Below are positions 25,554-35,241 of a DNA stretch of 64,000 nucleotides, one piece after another. The stretch spans positions 248,001 to 312,000 of the forward strand of contig NZ_VWVV01000004.1 of the NCBI RefSeq assembly GCF_009830945.1. Direction: 5' to 3'. The notes under the pieces were generated by a model. It saw only the letters and a program-made list of their open reading frames with translations. It was not told the DNA's origin and made no database searches. Position 1 is the stretch's first letter. Each line of letters opens with the position of its first letter. This stretch comes from Nocardiopsis sp. FR4. Lineage in GTDB: Bacteria > Actinomycetota > Actinomycetes > Streptosporangiales > Streptosporangiaceae. The position numbers and the translations under genes were made by a program.

Positions 25554-26855
25554 GTGGAGAACCGACCCGACGGTGAGCGGGAGGAGGGCCAGACCCCCCG
25601 CCCCGAACAACCCGGCCCCGCGCACGCCCACCCCGACGGTGCCCCCGCCCGTCCCCCGGGCGCCACCGGCCCCGAGTACGGCCGGTCCGGCCCCGCCACC
25701 GGGCAGTGGCCCCCGGTCTACCCACCGCCTCCGGCCTACCCGCCGCCCCCGGGCCCGCACGCCGGTCCCCCCGCGTCCCGCCCCCAGCCCCCGGGCCACC
25801 CCGGTCAGGCCGCCAACCGCCCCCACGCCCCGGGCGGCGCACCCCCGCCCCCTCGCGCCACCGGCGCGTGGGCCGCCGCGGCGCCCGTGTACACCCCCCA
25901 CCCCGGCGCCCATCCGCCGCCCGGCCCCTGGGGCCACCCCTTTCCCCGGCAGCTCCACCCCGGGCCCTGGGGGCCGCCGCCCCAGCCGCCGCGCCGCCGC
26001 GGCCTCGGCGTGCTGGTGGGGTCCTCCCTGGCCGCCGTGGTCGCCCTGGTGGCCCTGGCCGCGAGCATCCTCATGGTCGCCACCACCCCCCGCGAGGAGC
26101 CCCGCACCACCGGCACCGACCTGTCCGCCCTCTACGACCAGCGGCTGACGGCCCGGCCCAACGAGGTGGAGGTCGACCTGGTCGGCCACCCCCTCTACGG
26201 CGCGGCCGTACCCGAGCGGATCGACTGTCCGATCCCCGAGCTCGACATGGGCTCGGACGCGTCCTGGGAGGAGTTCGCCTCCGCCGCCGGGGGCTGCCTG
26301 GACGAGCTGTGGAGCCCGGTGATGGCGGAACTGGGCCTGCTCGGCGAGACCCCCGAGTGGACCGTCACCGACGTCTCCCCCGACGACGACAACGAGGACG
26401 GCTACACGCTCGCCTACTACGAGAGCGACTACACCCGCATCACCGTCGTGCTGCCCAACGTGCGCCAGCTGGGCGCCCAGATCCCCGCGGGCGAACGCGA
26501 GGACGTCTGGCTCGCCCTCATGGGCCACGAGTACGGCCACCACGTCCAGCACGTCACCGGCATCCTCGACATCTCCCACGACCTGCGCTGGAACGCCGGG
26601 AGCCTGGACGAGGAGCTGGACACGGTCCGCCGCACCGAACTGCAGGCCGAGTGCATGGCGGGGGTGGGCCTGCGCGGGATCACCGGCGCCGACCCGGACG
26701 CGCTGGAGGCGGTCAACGCCAACTTCAACACCGGCGGCGACCTGGACACGCACGGCAGCGCCGGAAACCGGGCGTACTGGCTGGAGCAGGGCTGGACGGA
26801 GCCGACCGTCGGCGCCTGCAACACCTACGGAGCCGACCCCGACCGGGTGAGCTAG
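25554..26855 (+). CDS. Membrane-anchored putative neutral zinc metallopeptidase
   Basis: A 433-residue protein. Residues 1-145 are a Pro/Gly-rich cytoplasmic tail. A single transmembrane helix follows (LGVLVGSSLAAVVALVALAASILMV), then an external catalytic domain. The zinc motif is HEYGHHVQH from H325, with the downstream block RRTELQAECMAGVG typical of the putative neutral zinc metallopeptidase family (YpfJ-like). A further conserved block is DTHGSAGNRAYWLEQG near the C-terminus. GTG 25554 follows GAGGACGGA; TTG 25485 is possible but unlikely. The substrate is unknown. It is monocistronic, directly downstream of the TetR gene and convergent with fprA. Confidence 0.85.
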   Translation: MENRPDGEREEGQTPRPEQPGPAHAHPDGAPARPPGATGPEYGRSGPATGQWPPVYPPPPAYPPPPGPHAGPPASRPQPPGHPGQAANRPHAPGGAPPPPRATGAWAAAAPVYTPHPGAHPPPGPWGHPFPRQLHPGPWGPPPQPPRRRGLGVLVGSSLAAVVALVALAASILMVATTPREEPRTTGTDLSALYDQRLTARPNEVEVDLVGHPLYGAAVPERIDCPIPELDMGSDASWEEFASAAGGCLDELWSPVMAELGLLGETPEWTVTDVSPDDDNEDGYTLAYYESDYTRITVVLPNVRQLGAQIPAGEREDVWLALMGHEYGHHVQHVTGILDISHDLRWNAGSLDEELDTVRRTELQAECMAGVGLRGITGADPDALEAVNANFNTGGDLDTHGSAGNRAYWLEQGWTEPTVGACNTYGADPDRVS

Positions 26856-26924
26856 CGGCGGGCGCGTGCCGGCCGGTCACCGCGCGGGGGTTCGGCCGCG
26901 GGCACCGCGCCGGCCGGGCCCCGC

Positions 26925-28313
26925 TCAGCCTTCCAGGAGCCGCCGGTAGGCCGCCCAGCCGTGGAGCTTGACCCGCTCGCCGCGGTCCAGCTGCACCGCC
27001 TGTTCGGCCTCGGCGGTGTCGATGCGCAGCCAGTCGCGGTAGTCGCTGTGCGCGACGCCCCGCTCGTCCAGCAGCTCCTCCAGCGGAACCAGGTCCGGAG
27101 CCGCCGCGCGCAGCGCCCCGGCGTCCTCCAGCAGGGAGCGCACGGTCGCCGCGGCGTCGGACTTGTTGGTGCCGATCACCCCGGTGGCGCCCCGCTTGAT
27201 CCACCCGGCCACGTAGTCCCCCCCGACCACGCGGCCCTCGGCGTCCAGGACCCGGCCCCGCTCCTGGGGCACGGTGCGCCGCTCGGGGTCGAAGGGCACC
27301 CCCGGCAGCGGGACGCCCGCGTACCCGACCGAGCGCAGCACCATTCCGGCGGGCAGGTCGGTGGTGTGCCCGGTGCCCGCCAGACGGCCCTCGGCGTCCA
27401 GGCGGGTGGACTCCACCCGCACCCCGCTCACCCGGTCCGTGCCCAGGACCCGCTGGGGCCGCGCCCAGAAGTGCAGCCGGACGGCGCGGGGCCGCCCCCG
27501 GGGTTCGCGGGCGGCGTGCTCGCGCAGCAGTCTGAGGTTGGTCCGCGCGGCGCGGGCGACCTCCCTCAGCTCGGGACCGCCGGCTCCCACGGCCGTGGGG
27601 TCGATGTCGACCTGCTCGGGGCGCACGACCACGTCGGCGCCGGGCAGGGCGAGCAGGTCGCGCAGCTCGGGCGCGGTGAACCTGGCCTGGAGCGGTCCGC
27701 GGCGGGAGAGCAGGTGCACGGTCCGCACCCGGCTGGCGGCGAGCGCGTCCAGGACCGGCTGCGGAATGTCGGTGTGGCGCAGTTCGTCGGCGGTCTTGGC
27801 CAGGATCCGGGCCACGTCCAGGGCGACGTTGCCCGCCCCGACCACCACGACCTCCTCCGCGTCCAGGACGAAGCGCTCCAGCTCGGTGTCGGGGTGGCCG
27901 CAGTACCAGTTGACGAAGTCGGTGGCGGCGACGCTGCCGGGCAGGTCCTCCCCCGGCACGCCCATGCGCCGGTCCACACTGGCCCCGGTGGCGTAGACGA
28001 CGGCGTGGTGGGTACGGGCCAGGTCGGCGCGGGTGAGGTCGGCGCCGAACTCGACCCCGCCCACGAAGCGCACGTCCGGATGCTCCAGGATCCTGCGCAG
28101 GGACCGGGCCACGCCCTTGATCTTGACGTGGTCGGGGGCGACGCCGTAGCGCACCAGTCCGTACGGGGTGGGCAGGCGGTCCATGACGTCGACCCGGACG
28201 GGGACGCGCCGCTGCCGGGTGAGGGCGTCCGCGGCGTAGACGCCCGCCGGCCCGGAGCCGATCACGGCCACCCGGAGCGGTCCGGACTGCTGCTCAGGTT
28301 CGGGAGAGGTCAT
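26925..28313 (-). CDS. fprA: Ferredoxin/adrenodoxin-reductase-type NADPH oxidoreductase
   Basis: A 462-residue flavoprotein of the adrenodoxin-reductase/FprA type, which passes electrons from NADPH via FAD to ferredoxins and so serves cytochromes P450 and other enzymes. FAD motif: VAVIGSGPAGVYAADALT. Characteristic block: PTPYGLVRYGVAPDH. NADPH motif: VVVVGAGNVALDVARILA. The C-terminal FAD-contact region is VAGWIKRGATGVIGTNKSDA. The length matches M. tuberculosis FprA (about 456 residues). ATG 28313 is chosen; the long upstream frame is the antisense of dxs. A dxs terminator lies just before it, so it is probably transcribed alone. Confidence 0.9.
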   Translation of the reverse strand: MTSPEPEQQSGPLRVAVIGSGPAGVYAADALTRQRRVPVRVDVMDRLPTPYGLVRYGVAPDHVKIKGVARSLRRILEHPDVRFVGGVEFGADLTRADLARTHHAVVYATGASVDRRMGVPGEDLPGSVAATDFVNWYCGHPDTELERFVLDAEEVVVVGAGNVALDVARILAKTADELRHTDIPQPVLDALAASRVRTVHLLSRRGPLQARFTAPELRDLLALPGADVVVRPEQVDIDPTAVGAGGPELREVARAARTNLRLLREHAAREPRGRPRAVRLHFWARPQRVLGTDRVSGVRVESTRLDAEGRLAGTGHTTDLPAGMVLRSVGYAGVPLPGVPFDPERRTVPQERGRVLDAEGRVVGGDYVAGWIKRGATGVIGTNKSDAAATVRSLLEDAGALRAAAPDLVPLEELLDERGVAHSDYRDWLRIDTAEAEQAVQLDRGERVKLHGWAAYRRLLEG

Positions 28314-28324
28314 GGGGCCATTCT

Positions 28325-28380
28325 GGCAGCCCGGAGCGGTGCGCCGGGCTGCCGTCGTCCCCCGCCGTCCCCGGGGGGAC
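28325..28380 (-). terminator. dxs terminator hairpins
   Basis: A 10-bp stem (28325-28334 with 28344-28353) and a second GTCCCC/GGGGAC stem (28367-28380) lie just past the dxs stop and before fprA. Confidence 0.65.
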
Positions 28381-28384
28381 GGGC

Positions 28385-30307
28385 TCAGGCGGTCTCGTCG
28401 GCGAGTTCGGTCGCGGCGGCGTCGGTGTGCCGCGAGACCGTCTCGGTGAGACTGCGGGACAGCTCCTGGGGCGTGAGGCCCTGCTCGCGCAGGATGCTGT
28501 CGCGCTTGGCGTGGTCCAGGAACTCCTGGGCGATGCCGAAGGTGCGCACCGGGACGTCGACGTCGTGGTCGCGCAGCAGGCGGGCCACGGCGTCGCCGAC
28601 CCCGCCGGTGCGGCCGTTGTCCTCGATGACCGCCACGACGCTGTGCGCTGCGGCCTCGGCCACCAGGGCGGGGTCCAGCGGTTTGACCCACAGCGGGTCG
28701 ACGACGGTGACGCCCAGCCCCTGGGCGGCCATGCGGTCGGCGACCTCGCAGGCGGTCTGGGCCATGGTGCCCACGCCCACGATGAGCAGGTCCCGGGAGT
28801 GCCCCTGGTCGGCGGCGCGGCGCAGCAGGTCCATGGAGCCGAGCCTGCCCACGGCGTCCACCTGCTCGGCCACCGCGCCCTTGGGGTAGCGCACGACGGT
28901 GGGGGCGTCCTCCACGGCCACGGCCTCGCGAACCAGGGAGCGCAGGCGCTCGGCGTCGCGCGGCGCGGCCAGGCGCAGGCCGGGGACCACCTGCAGGATG
29001 GACATGTCCCACATGCCGTTGTGGCTGGCGCCGTCGTTGCCGGTGATCCCGGCGCGGTCCAGGCAGAAGGTCACGCCCTGGCGGTGCAGGGCGGCGTCCA
29101 TGAGCACCTGGTCGAAACAGCGGTTGAGGAAGGTGGCGTAGACGGCCACGACCGGGTGCAGGCCGTTCATGGCCATGCCGGTGGCCGAGGTCGCGGCGTG
29201 CTGCTCGGCGATGCCCACGTCGAAGACGCGGTCGGGGTAGGCCTCGGCGAACTTGTTGAGCCCGGTGGGGTGGAGCATGGCGGCGGTGATGGCCACCACG
29301 TCCGGGCGCTCGGCGCCGATCTCCACCATGGTGTCGGCGAAGACGGAGGTCCACTTGACGGCCTTGGAGCCGGGCTTGGCCTGGCCGGTGGCCACGTCGA
29401 AGGGGCCGGGGGCGTGGAACTGGTCCTCGTCGTGGTTCTCGGCCGGGGCGTAGCCCTTGCCCTTCTGGGTGATGCAGTGCACGATGACCGGGCCGCCGAA
29501 GTCGCGGGCGCGCCGCAGGGCCTTCTCCAGGGCCTGCTCGTCGTGTCCGTCGATGGGGCCGAGGTACTTCAGCCCCAGGTCCTCGAACATCATCTGCGGC
29601 TGGATGGCGTCCTTGAGGCCCTTCTTGATGCCGTGCAGGGCCTCGTAGAGGGGCTGGCCGACCACGGGGGTGCGGTTGAGGGTGGTCTTGGCCAGGTCCA
29701 GGGCCTGCTCGTAGCCGGGGGCCATGCGCAGGGAGGCCAGGTGGTCGGCGAGCCCGCCCATGGTGGGCGAGTAGGAGCGGCCGTTGTCGTTGACCACGAC
29801 GACCAGGCGGCGGTCCCTGCGCTCGGCGATGTTGTTGAGCGCCTCCCAGGCCATGCCGCCGGTGAGGGCTCCGTCGCCGATGACCGCGACCACGGTGCGG
29901 TCCGTGCGGCCCTGGACCTCGTTGGCCTTGGCCATGCCGTCGGCGTAGGACAGGGCGGTGGAGGCGTGGGAGTTCTCGATGAAGTCGTGCTCGGACTCGG
30001 CGCGCGAGGGGTAGCCGGAGAGTCCGCCCTCGGACTTGAGGTTGGTGAAGTCGTGCCTGCCGGTGAGGATCTTGTGCGCGTAGGCCTGGTGGCCCGTGTC
30101 GAAGAGGATGGGGTCCTTGGGGGAGTCGAAGACCCGGTGCAGCGCGATGGTCAGCTCGACGACGCCGAGGCTGGGGCCCAGGTGCCCGCCGGTCTGGGAG
30201 CAGGAATCGATCAGGAACTCCCGGATCTCCTGTGCCAGCGCAGGGAGCCGGTCGGCCGGGAGCCTCTTGAGCGCCTCCGGATTGTGCATCGACTCGAACA
30301 GTGCCAC
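28385..30307 (-). CDS. dxs: 1-deoxy-D-xylulose-5-phosphate synthase
   Basis: A 640-residue thiamine-diphosphate enzyme that condenses pyruvate and glyceraldehyde 3-phosphate, the first step of the MEP isoprenoid pathway. The ThDP motif GDG...N is in [19 protein letters not shown]. The N-terminal block [17 protein letters not shown], the catalytic His region [13 protein letters not shown], and the transketolase pyrimidine and C-terminal domains ([18 protein letters not shown]) are all present at usual length. GTG 30307 is used; ATG seven codons later is an alternative start. It is separated from its neighbours by hairpins, so it is probably monocistronic. Confidence 0.95.
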   Translation of the reverse strand: MALFESMHNPEALKRLPADRLPALAQEIREFLIDSCSQTGGHLGPSLGVVELTIALHRVFDSPKDPILFDTGHQAYAHKILTGRHDFTNLKSEGGLSGYPSRAESEHDFIENSHASTALSYADGMAKANEVQGRTDRTVVAVIGDGALTGGMAWEALNNIAERRDRRLVVVVNDNGRSYSPTMGGLADHLASLRMAPGYEQALDLAKTTLNRTPVVGQPLYEALHGIKKGLKDAIQPQMMFEDLGLKYLGPIDGHDEQALEKALRRARDFGGPVIVHCITQKGKGYAPAENHDEDQFHAPGPFDVATGQAKPGSKAVKWTSVFADTMVEIGAERPDVVAITAAMLHPTGLNKFAEAYPDRVFDVGIAEQHAATSATGMAMNGLHPVVAVYATFLNRCFDQVLMDAALHRQGVTFCLDRAGITGNDGASHNGMWDMSILQVVPGLRLAAPRDAERLRSLVREAVAVEDAPTVVRYPKGAVAEQVDAVGRLGSMDLLRRAADQGHSRDLLIVGVGTMAQTACEVADRMAAQGLGVTVVDPLWVKPLDPALVAEAAAHSVVAVIEDNGRTGGVGDAVARLLRDHDVDVPVRTFGIAQEFLDHAKRDSILREQGLTPQELSRSLTETVSRHTDAAATELADETA

Positions 30308-30436
30308 TGTCTCGTCAGTCCCCTCGTCCAGCGTGTCCGTTGCGTTCGCCCTACCCGGCCCCTGACGTGGGACGGACTTGGCTACCGGCAGGTATACATA
30401 CCCGAGTTTATGGGCCTACGTCCACGGGTCCCGCCC

Positions 30437-30452
30437 GGCCCCGTCCGGGGCC
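30437..30452 (-). terminator. Candidate terminator after the TauE-type gene
   Basis: GGCCCC and GGGGCC flank GTCC in the 231-nt gap between the permease gene and dxs, with extra outer pairing of CCCGC/GCGGG. The role is likely but the structure is modest. Confidence 0.4.
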
Positions 30453-30538
30453 GCGGGCAGGAGCCTTCCCGGGGCGGGACCGCCACCACACCGGGCACAC
30501 CCCGGTTTCCGCGTACATTACTCGCTTCCCGGAGCACT

Positions 30539-31354
30539 TCATCCGAGGACGGCCTGCGTGAGCAGGCCCAGCGCGGAGGCGGAGACGACGCAGAGCATGG
30601 CCGCCCGCAGCCAGGCGGCGTTGACCCGGCGGCGCAGCGCGGTTCCCAGCAGGAAGCCCGCGCCCACGAAGGGCGCGGCCGAGGCCCCGACCACCGCGGT
30701 CCGCGCGTCCATCTGCCCGCCCAGGGCCAGCGCGGCCAGGGAGACCGCCCCTCCGAGGAGGAAGAACGCGGCCAGCGTGGCCCGGACCCTGGCGGGCTCC
30801 TCGTACTGGTACAGCAGGGCCATGGGAGGGCCCCCGACGGAGGTCGCGGTGCCCGCGAACCCGGACAGGGCCCCGGCCGCCACCAGTGAGACCGGTGTGA
30901 GGCGCACCCGCAGCGACCAGACCGACAGGGCCACGGCCACGAGCACCATGGCCCCGACCGCTCCGGCCAGGGCCCGGGGCTCCAGCACCGCGACCACCCA
31001 CACGCCCAGGACGGTCCCGGGCAGGCGCGCGGGCAGTCCCCAGGCGATGCCGCGCCAGTCCACGTGGCGCCACTCCTGGAGCAGGGTGAGCACCGGCAGG
31101 ACGATCACGGTCACGAGCAGCGCCCCGGGCATGAGCGTGGGGTCGAGCAGGGAGACGACGGGGGCGGCGACCAGTCCGAGGCCGAGCCCGACGGTGCTCT
31201 GCACGACGGCCCCGCAGACCAGCGCGAGCGCGCCGACCAGGACGAACGGCCACAGGTCCGCTCCGGTGAGCACTCCGTGGCCGGAGGGCGCGAAGTACTC
31301 CCCCAGGCGGAGGGCCGTGGAGGGGAGCGCGGGGGCGGCGAGTTCGACGGGCAC
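30539..31354 (-). CDS. TauE/SafE family permease
   Basis: A 271-residue inner-membrane protein with about eight predicted helices. The two family repeats are visible as VVQSTVGLGLGLVAAPVVSLL and the related LSGFAGTATSVGGPPMALLY. The family moves sulfite, sulfonates or organic acids across the membrane; the substrate is not defined here. GTG 31354 begins the gene. No sulfur-metabolism genes lie nearby. It is flanked by terminators and probably transcribed alone. Confidence 0.85.
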   Translation of the reverse strand: MPVELAAPALPSTALRLGEYFAPSGHGVLTGADLWPFVLVGALALVCGAVVQSTVGLGLGLVAAPVVSLLDPTLMPGALLVTVIVLPVLTLLQEWRHVDWRGIAWGLPARLPGTVLGVWVVAVLEPRALAGAVGAMVLVAVALSVWSLRVRLTPVSLVAAGALSGFAGTATSVGGPPMALLYQYEEPARVRATLAAFFLLGGAVSLAALALGGQMDARTAVVGASAAPFVGAGFLLGTALRRRVNAAWLRAAMLCVVSASALGLLTQAVLG

Positions 31355-31434
31355 GGTCCGCGACGCTATATCCCCACTCTTCCGGTCGGTTTCGGGAGAT
31401 AGGAGGACGGGACGAACACCGACGAACGTGGGAA

Positions 31435-31471
31435 CCGCCCGGCCCGGCGCACGGGGCGCCGGGCCGGGCGG
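31435..31471 (-). terminator. Terminator of the sugar ABC operon
   Basis: A perfect 16-bp GC stem (31435-31450 with 31456-31471) with a 5-nt loop lies 50 nt past the permease stop. Confidence 0.85.
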
Positions 31472-31520
31472 AACGGGCGGGGACGGCGGGGAGAGGGCGC
31501 CGTCGGACCGCCGGCCTTGG

Positions 31521-32801
31521 TCAGGCCCCGCCCCGGGCGTGGGTCTTGCGACCGCGGCGGGAGGCGGCGTCCAGGATCACCGCGATCAGCAAAACCGCGG
31601 CGGTGATCATGAAGCGGACGGACGTGGACATCTGGAGCAGCAGCAGGCCGGAGGCGATCGCGCCCAGAACCAGGCCGCCCAGGAGGGCGGAGTAGGCGTT
31701 GCCACGGCCGCCGAAGAGGCTGGTGCCGCCGATGACCGCCGCGGCGATGGCCATCATGAGTTCCTCACCGCCACCGGTGGACACACTCGCGGCGAAGTTG
31801 CGCGAGGTGAGGATGATGCCGCCCAGCGCGGCGAGGGTGGAGGCGATGCCGAACACCGAGATGCGGATCCAGTCCACGTTGATCCCAGCGCGGCGGGCGG
31901 CCTCGGCGTTGCCGCCGACGGCGTAGACCATGCGCCCGTAACGGGTCTTGCGCAGGACCAGGTCGAGCACGACGACGAAGCCCACGAAGATCAGGAAGGC
32001 CAGCGGCACGCCCTTGTACTGGTTGAGCACCCACACCCCGCCCAGGATCGGCAGGGCGAGCAGGACCGCGCGGAACAGGATCTCCACCGGAGGCTTGTAG
32101 GGCAGGCCCGCCTGGCGGCGGCGGCGCTCCACCACGGCCACCGACACCACGTACAGCGCCAGTGCCAGACCCGCGATCGCCCAGCCCATGAACGGCACGA
32201 AGAAGGTCTGGGTCAGTAGCGCGATCGCCCCGTTGGGGCTGGTGTTGATGGTTCCGTCGGCACCCATCAGGTACAGGTGCAGGCCCTGCCAGCCCAGGAG
32301 GCCCGCGAGGGTGACCACGAAGGCCGGGACTCCCAGTTTGGCGAAGACGAAGCCGTGCAGCAGGCCGACCAGCAGGCCCATACCCAGTGCGGCCGCGATC
32401 GCCGCCGGCTCAGGAAGGCCCTGCTTGACGGCCAGGACCGCCAGGACCGCGGCGGACAGTCCGGCGACCGAGCCGATGGACAGGTCGATCTCGCCCAGCA
32501 GCAGGACCATGATCACGCCGGTGGTCATCAGGCCGATGGCGGCGATCTGCACGGACAGGTTGGACAGGTTCTGCGGCGACAGGAACCGGTCGTTGGCCGA
32601 CTGGAAGACGACGGCGATCAGGATCAGGCCGAGGATCACCGGCATCGCGCCCAGCTCACCGCCGCGGACGTTGCGCTTGAACGCCTCCAGCCAGCCCTTG
32701 GGCGAGGCCACCGTCGCCAGCAGCCGCGGATCGCGCCTGGGTCCGGCGGGCTCGGCCCCGCCCGGGGCGGGCGCCTTGGAAACGGGGGTCTGCTGGGTCA
32801 T
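31521..32801 (-). CDS. xylH: Xylose-type sugar ABC transporter permease
   Basis: A 426-residue permease of the RbsC/XylH/FrcC family with about ten or more helices. The family blocks LLLGEIDLSIGSVAGLSAA, PAFVVTLAGLLGWQGL and IAAAVIGGTSLFGGRG are present. It is the longer XylH form, with an extra cytoplasmic loop (VERRRRQAGLPYKPP). ATG 32801 shares a base with the ATPase stop (TGATG); GTG 32804 just before it is an alternative. It forms a complete importer with the ATPase and binding protein upstream, under the ROK gene. Xylose as substrate is inferred from homology and order. Confidence 0.87.
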   Translation of the reverse strand: MTQQTPVSKAPAPGGAEPAGPRRDPRLLATVASPKGWLEAFKRNVRGGELGAMPVILGLILIAVVFQSANDRFLSPQNLSNLSVQIAAIGLMTTGVIMVLLLGEIDLSIGSVAGLSAAVLAVLAVKQGLPEPAAIAAALGMGLLVGLLHGFVFAKLGVPAFVVTLAGLLGWQGLHLYLMGADGTINTSPNGAIALLTQTFFVPFMGWAIAGLALALYVVSVAVVERRRRQAGLPYKPPVEILFRAVLLALPILGGVWVLNQYKGVPLAFLIFVGFVVVLDLVLRKTRYGRMVYAVGGNAEAARRAGINVDWIRISVFGIASTLAALGGIILTSRNFAASVSTGGGEELMMAIAAAVIGGTSLFGGRGNAYSALLGGLVLGAIASGLLLLQMSTSVRFMITAAVLLIAVILDAASRRGRKTHARGGA

Positions 32802-33598
32802 CACTTGTCCTCCGTGGCCAGGGCCGAGGTACCGGTGCGCTCGGAGCGACGGCTGACCGGGTTGTCGGCGGCACCGGTGATGGCGGCCACGATCTCCTCG
32901 TAGCTGGTCTCCGCGATGGGGAAGTTACCGGCGTTGCGGCCCAGCCGCAGCACCACGGCACGGTCGGCGACGGCGCGTACGTCGGCCATGTTGTGGCTGA
33001 TCAGCAGCACGCCCAGGCCCTGGTCGCGCAGGCGCTCGATGAGGTCGAGGACCTGGGCGGTCTGGGCGACGCCCAGGGCGGCCGTGGGCTCGTCGAGCAT
33101 CACCACGCGCGGCTGCCCCAGGAGCGAGCGGGCGATGGCGATGATCTGGCGCTGGCCGCCGGAGAGCGAGGCGACCGGGACGCGCAGGCTGGGGATGCGC
33201 ACGGACAGCGAGTCCAGCAGGTCCATGGCCCGGCTCTCCATCTCGACCTCGTCGAGGGTGCCGGGGAAGTGCAGTTTCTCGTTGCCCAGGAAGAGGTTGC
33301 CGACGATGTCCAGGTTGTCGCACAGGGCGAGATCCTGGTAGATCGTGGCGATCCCGAGCCGCTGGGCGTCGGCGGGGCTGGAGATGCTGACTGGCTTGCC
33401 GTCCCACGTGATGACTCCGCCGCTGTCGGCGGGGTGGGCTCCGGAGATGACCTTGACCAGCGTGGACTTGCCGGCGCCGTTGTCACCCAGCAGGGCGACG
33501 ACCTCGCCCTCGCCGACGTGGAAGTCGACGTCGCTGAGGGCGCGCACCGCGCCGAAGGTCTTGGAGATCCCGGACAGTTCCAGGACTGGTGTGCTCAT
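32801..33598 (-). CDS. xylG: Xylose-type sugar ABC transporter ATPase (single domain)
   Basis: A 265-residue ATPase with one nucleotide-binding domain, as in FrcA and actinobacterial XylG, rather than the duplicated E. coli form. Walker A is GDNGAGKST, the signature LSGGQRQIIAIARSLL, Walker B VVMLDEPTAALG, and the switch His is in LLISHNM. ATG 33598 starts it; the stop overlaps the permease start. A large hairpin separates it from the binding-protein gene, which may lower its expression relative to that gene. Confidence 0.88.
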   Translation of the reverse strand: MSTPVLELSGISKTFGAVRALSDVDFHVGEGEVVALLGDNGAGKSTLVKVISGAHPADSGGVITWDGKPVSISSPADAQRLGIATIYQDLALCDNLDIVGNLFLGNEKLHFPGTLDEVEMESRAMDLLDSLSVRIPSLRVPVASLSGGQRQIIAIARSLLGQPRVVMLDEPTAALGVAQTAQVLDLIERLRDQGLGVLLISHNMADVRAVADRAVVLRLGRNAGNFPIAETSYEEIVAAITGAADNPVSRRSERTGTSALATEDK

Positions 33599-33620
33599 GC
33601 GTTCGATTCTCTTCTCTCCT

Positions 33621-33669
33621 CCCGTTCCGGGGCGGGCGGCCAGCGGATGGCCTCCCGCCCCGGAACGGG
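33621..33669 (-). terminator. Intercistronic hairpin between xylF and xylG
   Basis: A 16-bp perfect stem (33621-33636 with 33654-33669) has an inner GGCC/GGCC pairing. In ABC operons such hairpins often allow partial read-through and protect the binding-protein mRNA, so the binding protein is made in excess. Confidence 0.7.
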
Positions 33670-33683
33670 CCGTCACACCGGCT

Positions 33684-34829
33684 CTAGAGGGCTTCCTGGC
33701 AGAACTCGGTGTCGGCGTAGTCGTCGGTGCAGATCTCCTCGATGCTGTAGATCCCGTCCGAGACGACCGTGTCGCCGACGTTGTCCTTGGTGACCGCGAT
33801 CGGCTCCAGCAGGACCGCCTGGACGGTCTCGCCCGCGGCGTCCTCCACCTCGGTGAGGGAGTACTCGCCCAGCTGGGGGTCCTCACCGGTGGCCAGGGAG
33901 ACCGCCATGGCGGCGGCGACCTGGGCCTCGGGCTGGATGGCCTTGTAGACGGTCATGTACTGCTCACCCGCGATGATGCGCTGGATGCCCGCGAGCTCGG
34001 CGTCCTGACCGGTCACCGGAGGCAGATCCTTCACGGACACACCCGCGCTGCGCAGCGCGGAGATGACGCCGGAGGCGATGCCGTCGTTGGCCGCGTAGAC
34101 ACCGATGATCTCGTCCAGGCCCAGGGAGGTGATAGCGCCCTCCATCTGGGAGTTGGCCTCGTCGGGCGACCAGTTCGGGGTGTCGAACTCCTGGCCGATC
34201 TCCACCTGACCGTCGAAGATCTCGTGGGCGCCCGCCTTGAAGCTGCCGGCGTTGGGATCGGTGGGAGAGCCGTTCATCATGACGATCTGGCCCTCGCCCG
34301 CGGTGCCCTCCTTCTCCATGGCCGCGATCAGGGCCTCGGCCTGGACCTGGCCGACGCGGTGGTTGTCGAAGGAGACGTACATGTCCACGCCGCCCTCGGC
34401 GAGGCGGTCGTAGGCGATCACCGGAACGCCCTGGGACCGGGCCTCGTTGACGGTTCCGGCCGAGGCGGCGGCGTCGACGGCGTCCAGGACGAGCACGTCC
34501 ACCCCGTCGGTCAGCATGGCCTGGGCCTGGGTCTGCTGCTCGTCCACGTCGCCGTCGGCGTTGGCGTAGGACAGCTCGCAGTTCGGGCAGAGCTCGTTGA
34601 GCTCCTCCTCGAAGAAGGGCCGGTCGAAGGCCTCGTAGCGGGCCGTGTGCAGGTCGGGCAGGAGGAGGCCGACGTGGAAGCCCTCCTCGACGGTGTGGGT
34701 CTCGCGCTCGGCGTCCTCACCGGTGTTGGTGAGCGACCCGCACCCGGAGACGAGCAGGGCAAGGGCGGCTCCGACCGCGGCGAAGCCGCCGACAGCCGTG
34801 CGGCGTGCTGTGAAGCGTCGTGTGTTCAA
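33684..34829 (-). CDS. xylF: Xylose-type sugar-binding lipoprotein
   Basis: A 381-residue solute-binding protein with a twin-Arg-rich N-region (RRFTARR) and lipobox LVSGC placing the lipidated Cys at residue 30. The mature part has the type I periplasmic-binding fold (VGLLLPDLHTARYEAFDRPFF, DVLVLDAVDAAASAGTV, VIAYDRLAEGG, YAANDGIASGVISALRSAG). It captures the sugar outside the membrane for the adjacent XylG/XylH. The only sensible start is TTG 34829, with GAGAGG upstream; the frame upstream to 34982 lies in the promoter region and is not signal-like. It is the first gene of the importer operon downstream of the ROK gene. Confidence 0.86.
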   Translation of the reverse strand: MNTRRFTARRTAVGGFAAVGAALALLVSGCGSLTNTGEDAERETHTVEEGFHVGLLLPDLHTARYEAFDRPFFEEELNELCPNCELSYANADGDVDEQQTQAQAMLTDGVDVLVLDAVDAAASAGTVNEARSQGVPVIAYDRLAEGGVDMYVSFDNHRVGQVQAEALIAAMEKEGTAGEGQIVMMNGSPTDPNAGSFKAGAHEIFDGQVEIGQEFDTPNWSPDEANSQMEGAITSLGLDEIIGVYAANDGIASGVISALRSAGVSVKDLPPVTGQDAELAGIQRIIAGEQYMTVYKAIQPEAQVAAAMAVSLATGEDPQLGEYSLTEVEDAAGETVQAVLLEPIAVTKDNVGDTVVSDGIYSIEEICTDDYADTEFCQEAL

Positions 34830-35241
34830 CGCGAGGTGCCTCTCATGACGGGGGATGTGATCTGTGGAACTCGCGAGTGGTGGAGTGAAGTCAAACCCCG
34901 ACGCCACCTTGTCGTCAACTCCTGAACACATAACCGAAACATCACGGAGCTTGGATTCAGGACTTAAAATCACTGAAAACACTGGCCAGAGCGGGATCCC
35001 GAGGTGTGACCTCGTGTGAAGACACTGCGATTTTTACCGAACCGTGCCGTCGCTCCAGCGCTGACCTCGGTGTTCGTCCTCGTTCCAGCCTACGCGCGAA
35101 GCCGACCCCCGGGTGGGACACCCGCCGCCCCGCCTGCTTCGCGGGCACGGAACCGGAACGGGACACCCCGGACCCGGTACGGACGGTCATCACCACGGGT
35201 GCCCGGGTGAAGGTCGGCGCCGGAGCCGGGTTCCGGGCGGC
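34830..35241 (-). other. Leader and promoter region of xylFGH
   Basis: A 412-nt gap with no credible gene. The AT-rich part at 34915-35040 holds an inverted pair TCCTGAA (34920-34926) and TTCAGGA (34956-34962), suitable for a dimeric regulator such as the adjacent ROK protein. A CGGGTG/CACCCG hairpin at 35110-35124 could end the ROK transcript. Confidence 0.5.

Noticed and set aside
28427-30889. 820-codon plus-strand frame opposite dxs
   Set aside because: Antisense of a certain dxs gene, with shadow composition.
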